Shown: positions 8,437 to 20,704, counted from the first letter of the stretch. The stretch: DNA of 64,000 nt from Pseudomonas sp. Gutcm_11s (GCF_028649395.1 NZ_JAQSUW010000014.1:416246-480245), one strand, 5' to 3'. The notes: a model not told the origin generated them from the letters alone. Translations and numbers: made by a program.

Positions 8437-9300
8437 TCAAGCGCGGCGGAAGAATGGATTGAAACAGTCTGCGACCTGCTGCGCGCCGACCTCGTCGTTG
8501 AGGTGCAGGTGATGGCCGCCCGGCAACACATGCGTTTCGAACGAAGTGCCGGCAACCAGCGCCTGCAGGCGTGGCTCGACATTCATCTGCCCGCCCTCGG
8601 CGAGGATCAGGCTGACCGGGCACTGCACGGCCTGCACGAACTGCTCGACATGGGCGAAGGTCAGGCGCATCACCGATGGCAGCGTCAGGCGGATGTCGGT
8701 GCGCCAGGTGTAGCCGCCCGGTACCGGCTCCAGGCCACGCTGGGCCAGCAGCTCGGCTGCCTCGCGGCTGACCGCGACCACGCCGCGCATACGCGCCTCG
8801 GCGGCCTTGTCCATGTCGGCATAGACCGGCTTCTGCTTGTCGCGCACCGCCAGGCGCGCGCGCAGCGCATCCCCCAGGCGCTTGGGCGCGCTGTCGGCCT
8901 CGGCCGTATAGGGCACCAGACCGTCGATCAGGGCCAGGCGCTCGATGCGCTCCGGCACCGCCGCCGCCAGCAGCGTGGAGATGATGCCACCCAGCGAATG
9001 GCCGAGCAGCGAGAAGCGCTGCCAGCCAAGCTGCTCGGCCACCAGCAGCACATCCTCCAGGTACTCCCACATGCTGTAGCTGGAGTTGCTGGCGTAGTGG
9101 CCGGAATGGCCGTGCCCAGGGAAATCCAGGGCGACGATGCGCAGGCCTTCCAGTTTGGGCGCCAGGCGCGCGTAGGTCATGGCGTTGTCCAGCCAGCCAT
9201 GCAGGGCGATGACCGGGATGCCGTCCTCGGGACCGAACAGGTGCGCCGCCAGCTCCACATGCGGCAGGCTGAAACGGGTTTCCTCTACCTTGAGGCTCAT
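8437..9300 (-). CDS. Alpha/beta-fold hydrolase (SERHL-like)
   Basis: A 287-residue alpha/beta hydrolase: oxyanion region [18 protein letters not shown], nucleophile elbow GHSLGG, acid region [10 protein letters not shown], and catalytic His in GGHHLHLND. Overall it resembles the serine-hydrolase-like (SERHL) group. The substrate is unknown. Its ATG overlaps the stop of the next upstream hydrolase by four bases (ATGA), so the two hydrolases are translationally coupled and probably act together. The two are not close copies of each other. Confidence 0.85.
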   Translation of the reverse strand: MSLKVEETRFSLPHVELAAHLFGPEDGIPVIALHGWLDNAMTYARLAPKLEGLRIVALDFPGHGHSGHYASNSSYSMWEYLEDVLLVAEQLGWQRFSLLGHSLGGIISTLLAAAVPERIERLALIDGLVPYTAEADSAPKRLGDALRARLAVRDKQKPVYADMDKAAEARMRGVVAVSREAAELLAQRGLEPVPGGYTWRTDIRLTLPSVMRLTFAHVEQFVQAVQCPVSLILAEGGQMNVEPRLQALVAGTSFETHVLPGGHHLHLNDEVGAQQVADCFNPFFRRA

Positions 9301-10103
9301 GCGGAACGCTCCATGCCCTGCCCTTGCCAGCGGCCAAACAGCTCACGCAGCAGGCGCGCGGTGTCCTGCGGACGCTCCAGCGGGAACATGTGCCCGCCGG
9401 GCAGACTCAGGTATTCACCCTGGCGGATGCGGTTGACCTGGCGTGCATGGTGCGGCAACACCACTCGGCTATGGCGACCACGGACCACGGCAAGCGGCAC
9501 CGCCAGCTGCTGCGGCCTGCCCGGCACAGTGTGCGGCACGCTGCGGTAGATGCTGATCTCGGTGGCCGGGTCGAAGCGCAGGCGCAAGCCCTTGCCCTCC
9601 TCGCGCAGACCGTAGCGCACATAGGCGTCCAGGCAATCCGGATCGAAGCGGCGGAACAGGGTTTTGCCGGCGAAGTAGTCACGCGCCTCGTTGAAATCGC
9701 CGAAGGCCTCGCGGCGGCCGACGGTACGGCCGGCCGGGGTGATCTTGTCGATGAAGCCGAAGCGCTTGGCCGCACGGATCACCAGGCGATCGACGCCGGT
9801 GAGCAGCGGCGAATCCAGCATCACCACGCCGCGATACAACTCGGGCCGGCGCAGCGCCGCGTGGTAGTGCAGCACGCCGCCGAGGGAATGACCGACGCCC
9901 CACACCGGCTCGCTGCCCTGCTCCAGATGCAGGATCAGCTCATCCACCAGGTTGCTCCAGTTGTCATCCACCGGGAAGCGCGGGTCATGGCCGTGCTGCT
10001 CGAGATGTTGCACCTGGTAATCGGGCGACAAGGCGGAGAACAGCTTGCCGTAGGTGGCCGAGGGGAAGCCGTTGGCGTGGGCGAAGAAGATGGTTTGCGA
10101 CAT
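9297..10103 (-). CDS. Alpha/beta-fold hydrolase
   Basis: A 268-residue alpha/beta hydrolase with FAHANGFPSATYGKLF at the N-terminus, nucleophile elbow GVGHSLGG, a helical lid with many basic residues, and catalytic His in LPGGHMFPLE. The family is similar to lipase or peptidase-type hydrolases, and the substrate cannot be read from sequence. ATG at 10103 is taken because the fold begins there; a GTG at 10145 in the same frame adds 14 residues, and neither has a good ribosome site. First gene of the leftward run hydrolase-hydrolase-GST-DUF4892. Confidence 0.82.
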   Translation of the reverse strand: MSQTIFFAHANGFPSATYGKLFSALSPDYQVQHLEQHGHDPRFPVDDNWSNLVDELILHLEQGSEPVWGVGHSLGGVLHYHAALRRPELYRGVVMLDSPLLTGVDRLVIRAAKRFGFIDKITPAGRTVGRREAFGDFNEARDYFAGKTLFRRFDPDCLDAYVRYGLREEGKGLRLRFDPATEISIYRSVPHTVPGRPQQLAVPLAVVRGRHSRVVLPHHARQVNRIRQGEYLSLPGGHMFPLERPQDTARLLRELFGRWQGQGMERSA

Positions 10104-10182
10104 GGCGGACAGACTGCGGAAGAATTCCCGGAGATTGTCCGGCACGTCCGGGGGGACGGCAATCGGCAGAAGATGCCAGAAG

Positions 10183-10256
10183 CGCCAAAAGGCAGGTGCA
10201 GCGCGCCAAAAGGCGCGTCGCAGAGAGTCCCGGGCCGCATTGCACGGCCCGGGAGC
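10183..10256. repeat. Tandem 11-bp inverted repeats plus GC hairpin downstream of brnQ
   Basis: CGCCAAAAGGC occurs twice (10183-10193 and 10204-10214), 21 bp apart; the second sits in a longer stem GCGCGCC-AAAA-GGCGCG. A third hairpin, CCCGGGCCG / CGGCCCGGG, lies at 10229-10254. On the brnQ transcript they follow the stop codon, but no U-run follows any of them, so they are imperfect terminator or mRNA-stability elements (inference). Confidence 0.5.
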
Positions 10257-10262
10257 TACGCA

Positions 10263-11576
10263 TCAGGCGGCCTGGGTGGCCGGCTCACCGCGCAGGCGAT
10301 CGAAGATCAGGGCGGCGATCAGGGTCAACACCGACGGTACCAGCCAGCCGAGGCCCTGCTCGGACAGCGGCAGATGCTTGAGCAGCATCGGCAGATGCGC
10401 ACCAAAACCGGCGGCGTTGACTGCATCGACCAGGCCGAACAGCAGCGCCACCAGCATCACTGGCGCGACCACGCGGCCCGGCGAGTTCCACAGATTCCAG
10501 CAGAAGCTCAGCGCCACCAGCACGATGCACGGCGGGTAGATGGCGGTGAGCACCGGCACCGAGACCTGGATCAGGGTCGACAAGCCGAGGTTGGACACCA
10601 GCAGCGAGAAGCCGGCCAGGATCACTACCAAGGTGCGATAGGACAGCGGCAGCAGGCGGCTGAAGTACTCGGCGCAGGCGCAGGTCAGGCCCACGGCGGT
10701 GACCAGGCAGGCCAGCGAGATCAGGGCTGCGAGGAAGGTGCTGCCGAGGTCGCCGAAGGTGTGTTGCACGTAGGCGTGCAGCACCGCCGCGCCGTTGGTG
10801 GCGTCACCAGCGATGTCATGGCTGCCGGCGCCCAGGCGGAACAGGCTGATGTAGACCAGTGCCAGGCCGACGCCAGCGATCAGGCCCGCGATGATCGCGT
10901 AGCGGGTGATCAAGCGCGGCGATTCGACGCCACGCGAGCGGATCGCGTTGACGATGACAATGCCGAACACCAGCGCGCCGAGGGTATCCATGGTCAGGTA
11001 GCCATTGATGAAGCCCTGGGAGAACGGTGCGGCCTGGTAGGCCGGGGTCGCTTCGCCGATGTCGCCCAGCGGCAGCATGAACGCGGCCACGCCGAGAATG
11101 GCCAGGGCGATGATCTTCAGCGGCGCCAGCACACGGCCGACGCTGTCGAGCAGGCGGCCCGGGTAGAGTGACACGGCCAGCACCACGGCGAAGTACACCA
11201 GGCTGTAGAGGAACAGCGGCAGCGGCGTGTTGCCGGTCAGCGGCGCCAGGCCGACCTCGAAGGACACGGTGGCAGTGCGCGGGGTGGCGAACAGCGGGCC
11301 GACGGCGAGGTAGCAGACGGCGGCCAGGATGGTGCCGGCGGTCTTGCCGATCGGGCTGCTCAGGCTATCCATGGCGCCACCGACCTTGGCCAGGGCGATC
11401 ACGGTCACCACCGGCAGGCCGACTGCGGTGATCAGGAAGCCCAGGGCGGCGAGCCACACGCTCGGCCCGGCCTGCAGGCCGACGATGGGCGGGAAGATGA
11501 TGTTGCCGGCCCCGACGAACAGGGCAAAAGTCATGAAACCCAGAGCCAACAGGTCCGGGCCTTTCAAGCGAGTCAT
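10263..11576 (-). CDS. brnQ: Branched-chain amino acid carrier BrnQ/BraB
   Basis: A 437-residue LIVCS-family Na+-coupled symporter with about 12 membrane spans. The N-terminus [27 protein letters not shown] is the family hallmark; [14 protein letters not shown] is also conserved. It imports Leu/Ile/Val across the inner membrane. Its position immediately downstream of sucCD matches braB in P. aeruginosa (from memory). The start at 11576 (MTRLKG) fits family N-termini; a GTG at 11591 is in frame, and neither has an obvious Shine-Dalgarno. It is separated from sucD by about 290 bp and a terminator, so it has its own promoter. Confidence 0.92.
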   Translation of the reverse strand: MTRLKGPDLLALGFMTFALFVGAGNIIFPPIVGLQAGPSVWLAALGFLITAVGLPVVTVIALAKVGGAMDSLSSPIGKTAGTILAAVCYLAVGPLFATPRTATVSFEVGLAPLTGNTPLPLFLYSLVYFAVVLAVSLYPGRLLDSVGRVLAPLKIIALAILGVAAFMLPLGDIGEATPAYQAAPFSQGFINGYLTMDTLGALVFGIVIVNAIRSRGVESPRLITRYAIIAGLIAGVGLALVYISLFRLGAGSHDIAGDATNGAAVLHAYVQHTFGDLGSTFLAALISLACLVTAVGLTCACAEYFSRLLPLSYRTLVVILAGFSLLVSNLGLSTLIQVSVPVLTAIYPPCIVLVALSFCWNLWNSPGRVVAPVMLVALLFGLVDAVNAAGFGAHLPMLLKHLPLSEQGLGWLVPSVLTLIAALIFDRLRGEPATQAA

Positions 11577-11821
11577 AGGAGGAAGTACCACTGGCAGTAG
11601 AAGGAAAGCAGAGGGTTCCCTTGGGTTAGGAATAGGCTTTCTGCCCGGTCCGGGCCGATCGCCAAATGCTCCTGCTGCGCGCCCTTGTGAGGTGCGAACC
11701 GGAAAATAGTTGCAAGCCTAACGAATTTAGCCGCAGGCCGCGGTAGACAGCGGTCGGGCTGTCGAACGTCGATAACAATCTGTCGCCTGGCGGCAAATTT
11801 TCTGGCCGCTTGGACAGAAAT
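11577..11821. other. brnQ upstream intergenic region
   Basis: About 245 bp between the brnQ start and the sucD terminator, with no supported gene. It is locally AT-richer (around 11700-11815) and presumably contains the brnQ promoter and any Lrp-type control sites. No confident -35/-10 pair was identified by eye. Confidence 0.4.
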
Positions 11822-11850
11822 GAAAAAGGCCACCCGGAGGTGGCCTCTCT
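11822..11850 (-). terminator. Rho-independent terminator after sucD
   Basis: Perfect 7-bp stem GGCCACC-tccg-GGTGGCC followed on the - strand by TTTTT. It closes the TCA transcript 15-20 bp after the sucD stop. Confidence 0.9.
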
Positions 11851-11865
11851 CAGATCAAGTCAGCC

Positions 11866-12753
11866 TCAGGCTTTCTTGACTTCCCAGCCGGTCAGCTCGG
11901 CCAGGGCCTTGCCGATGTCGGCCAGCGAACGCACGGTTTTCACACCAGCGTCCTGCAGGGCAGCGAACTTCTCGTCCGCAGTGCCTTTACCACCGGAGAT
12001 GATGGCGCCAGCGTGGCCCATACGCTTGCCGGGCGGCGCGGTCACACCAGCGATGTAGGAAACTACAGGCTTGGTGACGTTGGCCTTGATGTAGGCAGCG
12101 GCTTCTTCTTCAGCGGAACCGCCGATCTCACCGATCATGACGATCGCTTCGGTCTTCGGGTCTTCCTGGAACAGCTTCAGGATGTCGATGAAGTTGGAGC
12201 CCGGGATCGGGTCACCGCCGATGCCCACGCAGGTGGACTGGCCGAAGCCGGCGTCGGTGGTCTGCTTGACGGCTTCATAGGTCAGGGTGCCGGAACGCGA
12301 CACGATGCCTACTTTGCCCGGCAGGTGGATGTGACCCGGCATGATGCCGATCTTGCACTCGCCGGGAGTGATCACGCCCGGGCAGTTCGGGCCGATCAGG
12401 CGTACGCCCAGCTCGTCACACTTGACCTTGGCGTCCAGCATGTCGAGGGTCGGGATGCCTTCGGTGATGCACACGATCAGCTTGATGCCGCCGTTGGCCG
12501 CTTCCAGGATCGAGTCTTTGCAGAACGGAGCCGGAACGTAGATTACCGAAGCGTCAGCGCCGGTAGCTTCCACGGCTTCCTTGACGGTGTTGAACACCGG
12601 CAGGCCCAGGTGAGTGGTGCCGCCCTTGCCCGGAGTCACGCCGCCAACCATCTTGGTGCCGTAGGCGATGGCTTGTTCGGAGTGGAAAGTACCCTGCGAG
12701 CCGGTGAAGCCCTGGCAGATAACTTTGGTGTCTTTATTGATCAGGACGCTCAT
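11866..12753 (-). CDS. sucD: Succinyl-CoA synthetase alpha subunit
   Basis: A 295-residue alpha subunit of succinate-CoA ligase (succinyl-CoA + ADP + Pi to succinate + CoA + ATP). CoA-binding N-domain ([21 protein letters not shown]), [12 protein letters not shown], and the phosphohistidine loop [17 protein letters not shown] near the C-terminus are all present. Its ATG overlaps the sucC stop by one base (TAATG), giving coupled translation of the two subunits. Last gene of the leftward TCA block and followed by a strong terminator. Confidence 0.98.
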   Translation of the reverse strand: MSVLINKDTKVICQGFTGSQGTFHSEQAIAYGTKMVGGVTPGKGGTTHLGLPVFNTVKEAVEATGADASVIYVPAPFCKDSILEAANGGIKLIVCITEGIPTLDMLDAKVKCDELGVRLIGPNCPGVITPGECKIGIMPGHIHLPGKVGIVSRSGTLTYEAVKQTTDAGFGQSTCVGIGGDPIPGSNFIDILKLFQEDPKTEAIVMIGEIGGSAEEEAAAYIKANVTKPVVSYIAGVTAPPGKRMGHAGAIISGGKGTADEKFAALQDAGVKTVRSLADIGKALAELTGWEVKKA

Positions 12754-13919
12754 TACTTGCCCTCCGCGGCTTTGACGACCTGCTGGGCAGCGTCGGTGAG
12801 GCTGGTAGCCGCGATGATGTTCAGACCGCTGTCGGCCAGGACCTTGGCGCCCAGCTCGGCATTGTTACCTTCCAGACGAACCACGACCGGGATCTTCACG
12901 CCGACTTCTTTCACGGCGCCGATGATGCCTTCGGCGATCATGTCGCAGCGCACGATGCCACCGAAGATGTTCACCAGTACGGCAGCGACGTTGCTGTCGG
13001 ACAGGATGATCTTGAAGGCTTCGGTCACGCGCTCTTTGGTAGCGCCGCCGCCGACGTCGAGGAAGTTGGCCGGCTTGCCGCCGTGCAGGTTGACGATGTC
13101 CATGGTGCCCATGGCCAGGCCAGCACCGTTGACCATGCAACCGATGTTGCCTTCCAGCGCGACGTAGTTCAGTTCCCACTTCTGCGCATGGGCTTCACGA
13201 GCGTCGTCCTGGGACGGGTCGTGCATGGCGCGCAGCTTGGGCTGACGGTACATGGCGTTGGCGTCGATGTTGATCTTGGCGTCCAGGCAGTGCAGGTTGC
13301 CGTCTTTCTTGATCACCAGCGGGTTCACTTCCAGCAGAGCCAGGTCGTAGTCCTGGAACAGCTTGGCCAGGCCAACGAAGATGTGGGTGAACTGCTTGAT
13401 CTGGTCGCCCTGCAGGCCCAGCTGGAAGGCCAGCTCGCGGCCCTGGTACGGCTGAGCGCCGACCAGCGGGTCGATAGTGGCCTTGAGGATCTTCTCGGGA
13501 GTCTCGTGAGCGACTTTCTCGATGTCCACGCCACCTTCGGTGGAAGCCATGAACACGATACGGCGGCTGGAACGGTCGACAACGGCGCCGAGGTACAGCT
13601 CCTTGTCGATGTCGGTGCAGGACTCAACCAGGATCTTGCTGACCGGCTGACCGTTGGCGTCTGTCTGGTAGGTCACCAGACGCTTGCCCAGCCAGTTGGC
13701 GGCGAACGCCTTGGCGTCTTCCTTGTTCTTGACCAGCTTGACGCCGCCCGCTTTACCGCGGCCACCGGCGTGCACCTGGGCTTTGACAACCCACTCGCTG
13801 CCACCGATCTTTTCGCAGGCCGCAGCCGCTTCTTCCGGGGTGTCAACAGCGTAGCCAGTGGAAACCGGCAGGCCGTATTCAGCAAACAGCTGCTTACCCT
13901 GATACTCGTGAAGATTCAT
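12753..13919 (-). CDS. sucC: Succinyl-CoA synthetase beta subunit
   Basis: A 388-residue beta subunit with an N-terminal ATP-grasp domain ([38 protein letters not shown]) and the C-terminal CoA-ligase domain ([28 protein letters not shown]). It provides nucleotide specificity and forms an alpha2beta2 enzyme with SucD. The gap of 182 bp to lpd contains a 7-bp stem (AGGCGCC/GGCGCCT, 14075-14094) without a T-run on the coding strand, so read-through from lpd is likely. Confidence 0.98.
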   Translation of the reverse strand: MNLHEYQGKQLFAEYGLPVSTGYAVDTPEEAAAACEKIGGSEWVVKAQVHAGGRGKAGGVKLVKNKEDAKAFAANWLGKRLVTYQTDANGQPVSKILVESCTDIDKELYLGAVVDRSSRRIVFMASTEGGVDIEKVAHETPEKILKATIDPLVGAQPYQGRELAFQLGLQGDQIKQFTHIFVGLAKLFQDYDLALLEVNPLVIKKDGNLHCLDAKINIDANAMYRQPKLRAMHDPSQDDAREAHAQKWELNYVALEGNIGCMVNGAGLAMGTMDIVNLHGGKPANFLDVGGGATKERVTEAFKIILSDSNVAAVLVNIFGGIVRCDMIAEGIIGAVKEVGVKIPVVVRLEGNNAELGAKVLADSGLNIIAATSLTDAAQQVVKAAEGK

Positions 13920-14101
13920 GCTTATCTACCGTTCTTCGTTTAGGTATTGCGCATTTCGGCGCTGCGCTCGAGGCGCCGCGCCACCTGTGACTGCACTGGT
14001 TAGCAGTCCGACGGGCATTCCTGCGACCGATCCTTGCGAACCGTCACGGGCCGCCCGCCGTGGTTTTTCTGGTTAGGCGCCCCACGAGGCGCCTGCACGC
14101 A

Positions 14102-15541
<1,440 letters not shown>

Positions 15542-15607
15542 TCATTCCTTCTCGAATAAAACCGGGTGGCTCCTTGTGGGAACCACCGCGTAGCACAGCA
15601 GCGGAAA

Positions 15608-16825
15608 TCAGATATCCAGCAGCAGGCGAGCCGGGTCTTCCAGCAGGTTCTTGATGGTCACCAGGAAGCTGACCGCTTCCTTGCCATCGATCAGACGGTG
15701 ATCGTAGGACAGCGCCAGGTACATCATCGGACGGATCACGACCTGGCCATTGATGGCCACCGGACGCTGGATGATGTTGTGCATGCCCAGGATCGCTGCC
15801 TGCGGCGGGTTGACGATCGGGGTCGACATCATCGAACCGAAGGTACCACCGTTGGTGATGGTGAAGGTGCCGCCGGTCATTTCTTCGATCGACAGCTTGC
15901 CGTCACGCGCCTTCTTGCCGAAGGTGGCGATGCCGTTCTCGACTTCGGCCAGGCTCATCAGCTCGGCGTTGCGCAGGACCGGAACCACCAGGCCACGGTC
16001 GCTGGATACGGCTACGCCGATGTCCTGGTAGCCGTGGTAGACGATGTCGTTGCCATCGATCGAGGCGTTGACCGCCGGGAAGCGCTTCAGCGCCTCGACG
16101 GCTGCCTTGACGAAGAAGGACATGAAGCCCAGGCGCACGCCGTTGTGGGTCTTCTCGAACAGGTCCTTGTACTTCGAACGCAGCGCCATGACTTCATGCA
16201 TGTCGACTTCGTTGAAGGTGGTCAGCATGGCCATGGTGGACTGGGCTTCGACCAGACGCTCGGCAACCTTGGCACGCAGGCGGGTCATCGGCACGCGCTT
16301 CTCGACGCGGTCACCAGCAGCGAACACCGGCGCCTCGGCAGCCGGAGCGGCCGGCTTGGCGGCAGCGGCCGGAGCGGACTTCTTGGCAGCGACGGCAGCA
16401 ACGGCGTCTTCCTTGGTGACGCGACCGCCCTTGCCGGTACCGACGATGGAGTTCGGGTCGATACCGCCCTCTTCGGCGATCTTGCGTGCAGCAGGCGACA
16501 GGATGGCGTCATCATCGCCAGCAGCCGGCGCGGCAGCAGCAGGTGCGGCGGCAGCCGGAGCAGCGGCCGGGGCGGCAGCGGCTGCGCCCGGAGCACCGAG
16601 TTTGCCCAGCAGCTCGCCGGACAGGACGGTATCGCCCTCGTTCTTGACGATTTCGGCGAGAACGCCGTCGGCCTCGGCGAGTACTTCCATCACCACCTTG
16701 TCGGTTTCGATGTCGACGATCAGCTCATCGCGCTTGACCGCATCGCCCGGCTTCTTGTGCCAGGTGGCAACGGTGCCGTCGGCGACCGATTCCGGGAAGG
16801 TTGGGGCTTTGATCTCGATAGCCAT
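15608..16825 (-). CDS. sucB: 2-oxoglutarate dehydrogenase E2, dihydrolipoyl succinyltransferase
   Basis: A 405-residue protein with one N-terminal lipoyl domain (lipoylated Lys in [15 protein letters not shown]), an Ala/Pro-rich flexible linker (about 80-110), an E3/E1-binding domain ([19 protein letters not shown]), a second Ala/Pro linker, and the catalytic acyltransferase core ending [15 protein letters not shown] with the His/Asp pair. It transfers succinyl from the lipoyl arm to CoA. It lies 73 bp after sucA and 69 bp before lpd, in one transcription unit. Confidence 0.97.
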   Translation of the reverse strand: MAIEIKAPTFPESVADGTVATWHKKPGDAVKRDELIVDIETDKVVMEVLAEADGVLAEIVKNEGDTVLSGELLGKLGAPGAAAAAPAAAPAAAAPAAAAPAAGDDDAILSPAARKIAEEGGIDPNSIVGTGKGGRVTKEDAVAAVAAKKSAPAAAAKPAAPAAEAPVFAAGDRVEKRVPMTRLRAKVAERLVEAQSTMAMLTTFNEVDMHEVMALRSKYKDLFEKTHNGVRLGFMSFFVKAAVEALKRFPAVNASIDGNDIVYHGYQDIGVAVSSDRGLVVPVLRNAELMSLAEVENGIATFGKKARDGKLSIEEMTGGTFTITNGGTFGSMMSTPIVNPPQAAILGMHNIIQRPVAINGQVVIRPMMYLALSYDHRLIDGKEAVSFLVTIKNLLEDPARLLLDI

Positions 16826-16898
16826 TGTGTGTGTTTCCTTAAATTCGGTTTCTTCTTAGAGGCGGCGACCCGTGCCGCCGCCTCCGTGCGCGAAGGCG

Positions 16899-19730
16899 TT
16901 AAACAGTAAAGGCGTCGTTCAGCAGTTTTTCCTGCTGTTCGGCGTGCATCGATGCATAACCACAGGCCGGAGCGGCCGAGGCATCGCGGCCGGCGTACTG
17001 AAGGAAGAGCTCCTTCTTGTGCGCGGAAGCGACACGGCGCATGTGGTGCTGGCTGCAGTACCAGGCGCCCTGGTTCATCGGCTCTTCCTGACACCAGACG
17101 ATGTGCTTGAGGTTCTTGTACGGTGCCAGAGCCTCGGTCAGATCGTCTTCCGGGAACGGATAGAGCTGCTCGACACGCACCACGGCGATGTCTTCACGAC
17201 CTTCCGCACGGCGCTTGGCCAGCAGGTCGTAGTACACCTTGCCGCTACACAGCACGACACGTTCGACCTTCTTCGGATCGACCTGATCGATCTCGCCGAT
17301 GACGGTCTGGAACGAGCCTTCGGCCAGTTCTTCCAAGGTCGAGATGGCCAGCGGGTGGCGCAACAGCGACTTGGGCGTCAGCACGACCAGAGGCTTGCGC
17401 AGCGGGCGGATCACCTGACGACGCAGCATGTGGTAGACCTGCGCCGGGGTGGTCGGCACGCAGACCTGCATGTTGTGCTCGGCGCACAGCTGCAGGTAAC
17501 GCTCCAGACGCGCAGAGCTGTGCTCCGGGCCCTGCCCTTCGTAGCCGTGCGGCAGCAGCATGGTCAGGCCGCACAGACGGCCCCACTTGTGCTCGCCGCT
17601 GGAGATGAACTGGTCGAACACCACCTGGGCACCGTTGGCGAAGTCGCCGAACTGGGCTTCCCAGATCACCAGCGCGTTCGGCATGGTGGTGGAGTAGCCG
17701 TATTCGAAGGCCAGTACCGCTTCTTCCGAGAGGAAGGAGTCGTACAGCTGGACGCGCGGCTGACCCTCATAGAGGTTCTGCAGCGGCAGGTAGGTGGTCG
17801 CGTCCTTCTGGTTGTGCAGCGCCGCATGGCGGTGCGAGAAGGTGCCGCGGCCGACATCCTGGCCGGTCATGCGCACCGGGTGGCCTTCGAACAGCAGGGT
17901 CGCGTACGCCAGGTTCTCGGCGTAGCCCCAGTTGATCGGCATGGCGCCGGCGGTCATCTTGGCGCGGTCTTCCAGCACTTTGGAGACCTGACGCTGGAGG
18001 ACGAAGCCTTCCGGGATTTCCAGCAGCTTGCCGGCCAGATCCTGCAGGGTCTTCAGCTCGAAGCGAGTGTCGTGACGCGCGGTCCAGGCGTGGCCCAGGT
18101 AGGGTTTCCAGTCGACGAACAGTTCCTTGTTCGGCTCCTTGACCAGGCTCTTGACCACGTGCTGACCGTTATCCAGCGCGCTGCGGTATTCCTCGATGCG
18201 GGCGTTCACCGCGTCCTCGGCGACACGGCCGGACTGCACCAGGCTCTCGGCATACAGCTCACGGGTGGTGCGCTGTTTGGCGATCTGCTGGTACATCAGC
18301 GGCTGGGTGCCGCTCGGCTCGTCAGCCTCGTTGTGGCCGCGACGGCGGTAGCAGACCAGGTCGATGACCACGTCACGCTTGAACTGCATGCGGTAGTCGA
18401 CGGCCAGCTGGGTGACGAACAGCACCGCTTCCGGATCGTCGCCATTCACGTGCAGGATCGGCGCCTGGATCATCTTCGCCACGTCGGTCGCGTACTCGGT
18501 GGAGCGCGAGTCGTCGGCACGGCTGGTGGTGAAGCCAACCTGGTTGTTGATCACCAGGTGAATGGTGCCGCCAGTCTTGTAGGCACGGGTCTGCGACATC
18601 TGGAAGGTTTCCATGACCACGCCCTGGCCGGCGAATGCCGCGTCACCGTGGATGGAAATCGGCAGAACCTTGTCGCCGGTCGCGTCTTGACGACGGTCCT
18701 GACGAGCGCGCACCGAACCTTCGACCACCGGAGAGACGATCTCCAGGTGCGAAGGGTTAAAGGCCAGCGCCAGGTGCACTTCGCCACCCGAAGTCATGAC
18801 GTTGGAGGAGAAGCCCTGGTGGTACTTCACGTCACCGGAGGACAGACCTTCTACCTGCTTGCCTTCGAACTCGTCGAACAGGTCACGCGGGTTCTTGCCG
18901 AAGGTGTTGACCAGTACGTTCAGGCGGCCACGGTGGGCCATGCCGATGACGATTTCCTGGGTGCCGTAGGAGCCGGAGCGCTGGATGATCTCGTCCAGCA
19001 GCGGAATCAGGCTCTCGCCGCCTTCCAGGCCGAAACGCTTGGTGCCCGGGTACTTGGTGCCCAGGTACTTTTCCAGACCCTCGGCCGCGGTCAGACGCTC
19101 GAGCAGGTGACCCTGCACTTCGGGCGAATAGGCCGGACGGCCGCGTACGCTTTCCAGGCGCTGCTGGAACCACTTGCGCTGCTCGGAATCGACGATGTGG
19201 GTGAACTCGGCACCGATGGTGCGACAATATGTCTGCTGCAGCGCCTCGTGGATTTCCCGTAGAGTCGCCTCCTCCTTGCCGATGTAAAGCTCACCGGTAC
19301 GGAAGGTAGTGTCGAGGTCGGCGTTGGTCAGGCCATAGTGGTGGACCGCCAGGTCAGCCGGAGACGGACGCTGCCACAGACCCAGCGGGTCGAGCGTCGA
19401 AGCCTGGTGGCCGCGCATGCGGTATGCCTGGATCAGGCGCAGAACTTCCACCTGCTTCTTCTCGTGCTCGCTGCTGACGCTCCCGGCGGAAACCGGTTGA
19501 GCGCGGCGCTGGTTCTTCGCCAGCAGCACGAAATGATCGCGGACAGTGGAGTGCGAAACGTCGGTCGCGGGATTCCCGTCGGCCGGCAGCTTCTGGAAGT
19601 AGGTGCGCCACTCTTCTGGCACAGCGTTGGGATCGTGCAGGTAGAGCTCATAGAGCTCTTCCACGTAGGCCGCGTTACCACCTGATAGGTGGGCGCTATC
19701 CCACATGCGCTGCATCACGCTTTCTTGCAT
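16899..19730 (-). CDS. sucA: 2-oxoglutarate dehydrogenase E1 (thiamine diphosphate-dependent)
   Basis: A 943-residue E1o decarboxylase with the usual N-terminal segment MQESVMQRMWDSAHLSGGN and YVEELYELYLHDPNAVPEEW, the ThDP/Mg region (AHRGRLNVLVN, GDAAFAGQGVV, NNQVGFTTS) and C-terminal transketolase-like half (FEYGYSTTMPNALVIWEAQFGDF). Length and motifs are standard. It is preceded by 243 bp after sdhB in which I see no confident promoter or terminator, so it may be transcribed both from sdhC and from a local promoter. Ribosome site GAGGG lies before the ATG. Confidence 0.98.
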   Translation of the reverse strand: MQESVMQRMWDSAHLSGGNAAYVEELYELYLHDPNAVPEEWRTYFQKLPADGNPATDVSHSTVRDHFVLLAKNQRRAQPVSAGSVSSEHEKKQVEVLRLIQAYRMRGHQASTLDPLGLWQRPSPADLAVHHYGLTNADLDTTFRTGELYIGKEEATLREIHEALQQTYCRTIGAEFTHIVDSEQRKWFQQRLESVRGRPAYSPEVQGHLLERLTAAEGLEKYLGTKYPGTKRFGLEGGESLIPLLDEIIQRSGSYGTQEIVIGMAHRGRLNVLVNTFGKNPRDLFDEFEGKQVEGLSSGDVKYHQGFSSNVMTSGGEVHLALAFNPSHLEIVSPVVEGSVRARQDRRQDATGDKVLPISIHGDAAFAGQGVVMETFQMSQTRAYKTGGTIHLVINNQVGFTTSRADDSRSTEYATDVAKMIQAPILHVNGDDPEAVLFVTQLAVDYRMQFKRDVVIDLVCYRRRGHNEADEPSGTQPLMYQQIAKQRTTRELYAESLVQSGRVAEDAVNARIEEYRSALDNGQHVVKSLVKEPNKELFVDWKPYLGHAWTARHDTRFELKTLQDLAGKLLEIPEGFVLQRQVSKVLEDRAKMTAGAMPINWGYAENLAYATLLFEGHPVRMTGQDVGRGTFSHRHAALHNQKDATTYLPLQNLYEGQPRVQLYDSFLSEEAVLAFEYGYSTTMPNALVIWEAQFGDFANGAQVVFDQFISSGEHKWGRLCGLTMLLPHGYEGQGPEHSSARLERYLQLCAEHNMQVCVPTTPAQVYHMLRRQVIRPLRKPLVVLTPKSLLRHPLAISTLEELAEGSFQTVIGEIDQVDPKKVERVVLCSGKVYYDLLAKRRAEGREDIAVVRVEQLYPFPEDDLTEALAPYKNLKHIVWCQEEPMNQGAWYCSQHHMRRVASAHKKELFLQYAGRDASAAPACGYASMHAEQQEKLLNDAFTV

Positions 19731-19973
19731 GCTTGGTCACCCTCGGTAAGGGGACACCACCGGCGTGGAAGCCGTAGCTGGGCCATTCATAGTCCTAAAG
19801 CAGCGACCTGGTAAGCCACTACGGATCCCGCAGATAGTCCGGGTACCAGCCCGGATGCCCCTGCTGGTCGTCATTTTCTTTCAAATAAGAACCCTGGCTT
19901 TGTGAGCTGGGGCTCTGGCTTTACTGCGCCGACGAATCGCTCCGCCGACGCAGGTGCAACGTGAAGCTGTGTA

Positions 19974-20693
19974 TCAGGTACCGCTCTGCAGCAGCATGTT
20001 GCGTACGTGGCCGATTGCCTTGGTCGGGTTCAGACCCTTCGGGCAAACGTTCACGCAGTTCATGATGCCGCGGCAGCGGAACACGCTGAACGGGTCATCC
20101 AGGGACGCCAGACGCTCGGTGGTCTTGGTGTCGCGGCTGTCGGCCAGGAAGCGATAGGCCTGCAGCAGCGCAGCGGGACCGAGGAACTTGTCCGGGTTCC
20201 ACCAGAAGGACGGGCAGCTAGTGGAGCAGCAAGCGCACAGGATGCACTCGTACAGACCGTCCAGCTTCTCGCGCTCTTCCGGGCTCTGCAGACGCTCGAT
20301 GGCCGGGGCCGGAGTATCGTTCTGCAGGAACGGCTGCACCTTCTCGTATTGCTTGTAGAAGATGCTCATGTCGACGACCAGGTCACGAATGACCGGCAGA
20401 CCCGGCAGCGGACGAATGACCAGCTTGTTGCCCTTCACCACACTGGAGATCGGGGTGATGCAGGCCAGGCCATTCTTGCCGCTGATGTTCATGCCGTCGG
20501 AACCGCACACGCCTTCACGGCAGGAACGACGGTAGGAGAAGCCTTCGTCCTGTTCCTTGATCAGGGCCAGTACGTCGAGAACCATCAGGTCCTTGCCGTC
20601 GATCTGCACGGTGAATTCCTGCATGAACGGCGCGGCGTCTTTTTCCGGGTTGTAGCGATAAACGCTGACTTGCAAAGTGTTACCAAGAGACAT
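19974..20693 (-). CDS. sdhB: Succinate dehydrogenase iron-sulfur subunit
   Basis: A 239-residue subunit carrying three Fe-S clusters: [2Fe-2S] (SCREGVCGSDGMNISGKNG), [4Fe-4S] (CILCACCSTSCPSFWW) and [3Fe-4S] (CRGIMNCVNVCPKGLNP). It passes electrons from SdhA FAD to the quinone site. ATG at 20693 (MSLGNTLQV) is preferred since AAGG lies 9 bp upstream; the in-frame GTG at 20702 touches that site. It lies 11 bp after sdhA. Confidence 0.96.
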   Translation of the reverse strand: MSLGNTLQVSVYRYNPEKDAAPFMQEFTVQIDGKDLMVLDVLALIKEQDEGFSYRRSCREGVCGSDGMNISGKNGLACITPISSVVKGNKLVIRPLPGLPVIRDLVVDMSIFYKQYEKVQPFLQNDTPAPAIERLQSPEEREKLDGLYECILCACCSTSCPSFWWNPDKFLGPAALLQAYRFLADSRDTKTTERLASLDDPFSVFRCRGIMNCVNVCPKGLNPTKAIGHVRNMLLQSGT

Positions 20694-20704
20694 GGTGGCC
20701 ACCC

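Noticed and set aside
9324..11171. Long open frame on the + strand, opposite the hydrolase and brnQ genes
   Set aside because: The translation is low-complexity (rich in Gln, His, Arg, Ala) with no family motif, spans several genes and the intergenic gap, and is the usual antisense shadow in high-GC DNA. Similar shadows opposite sucA (16872-19262), acnA (41478-43784) and alg genes were rejected too.
14075..14094. Hairpin AGGCGCC/GGCGCCT between lpd and sucC as a terminator
   Set aside because: No T-run follows on the coding strand, and the flanking genes belong to one functional block, so read-through is more likely.
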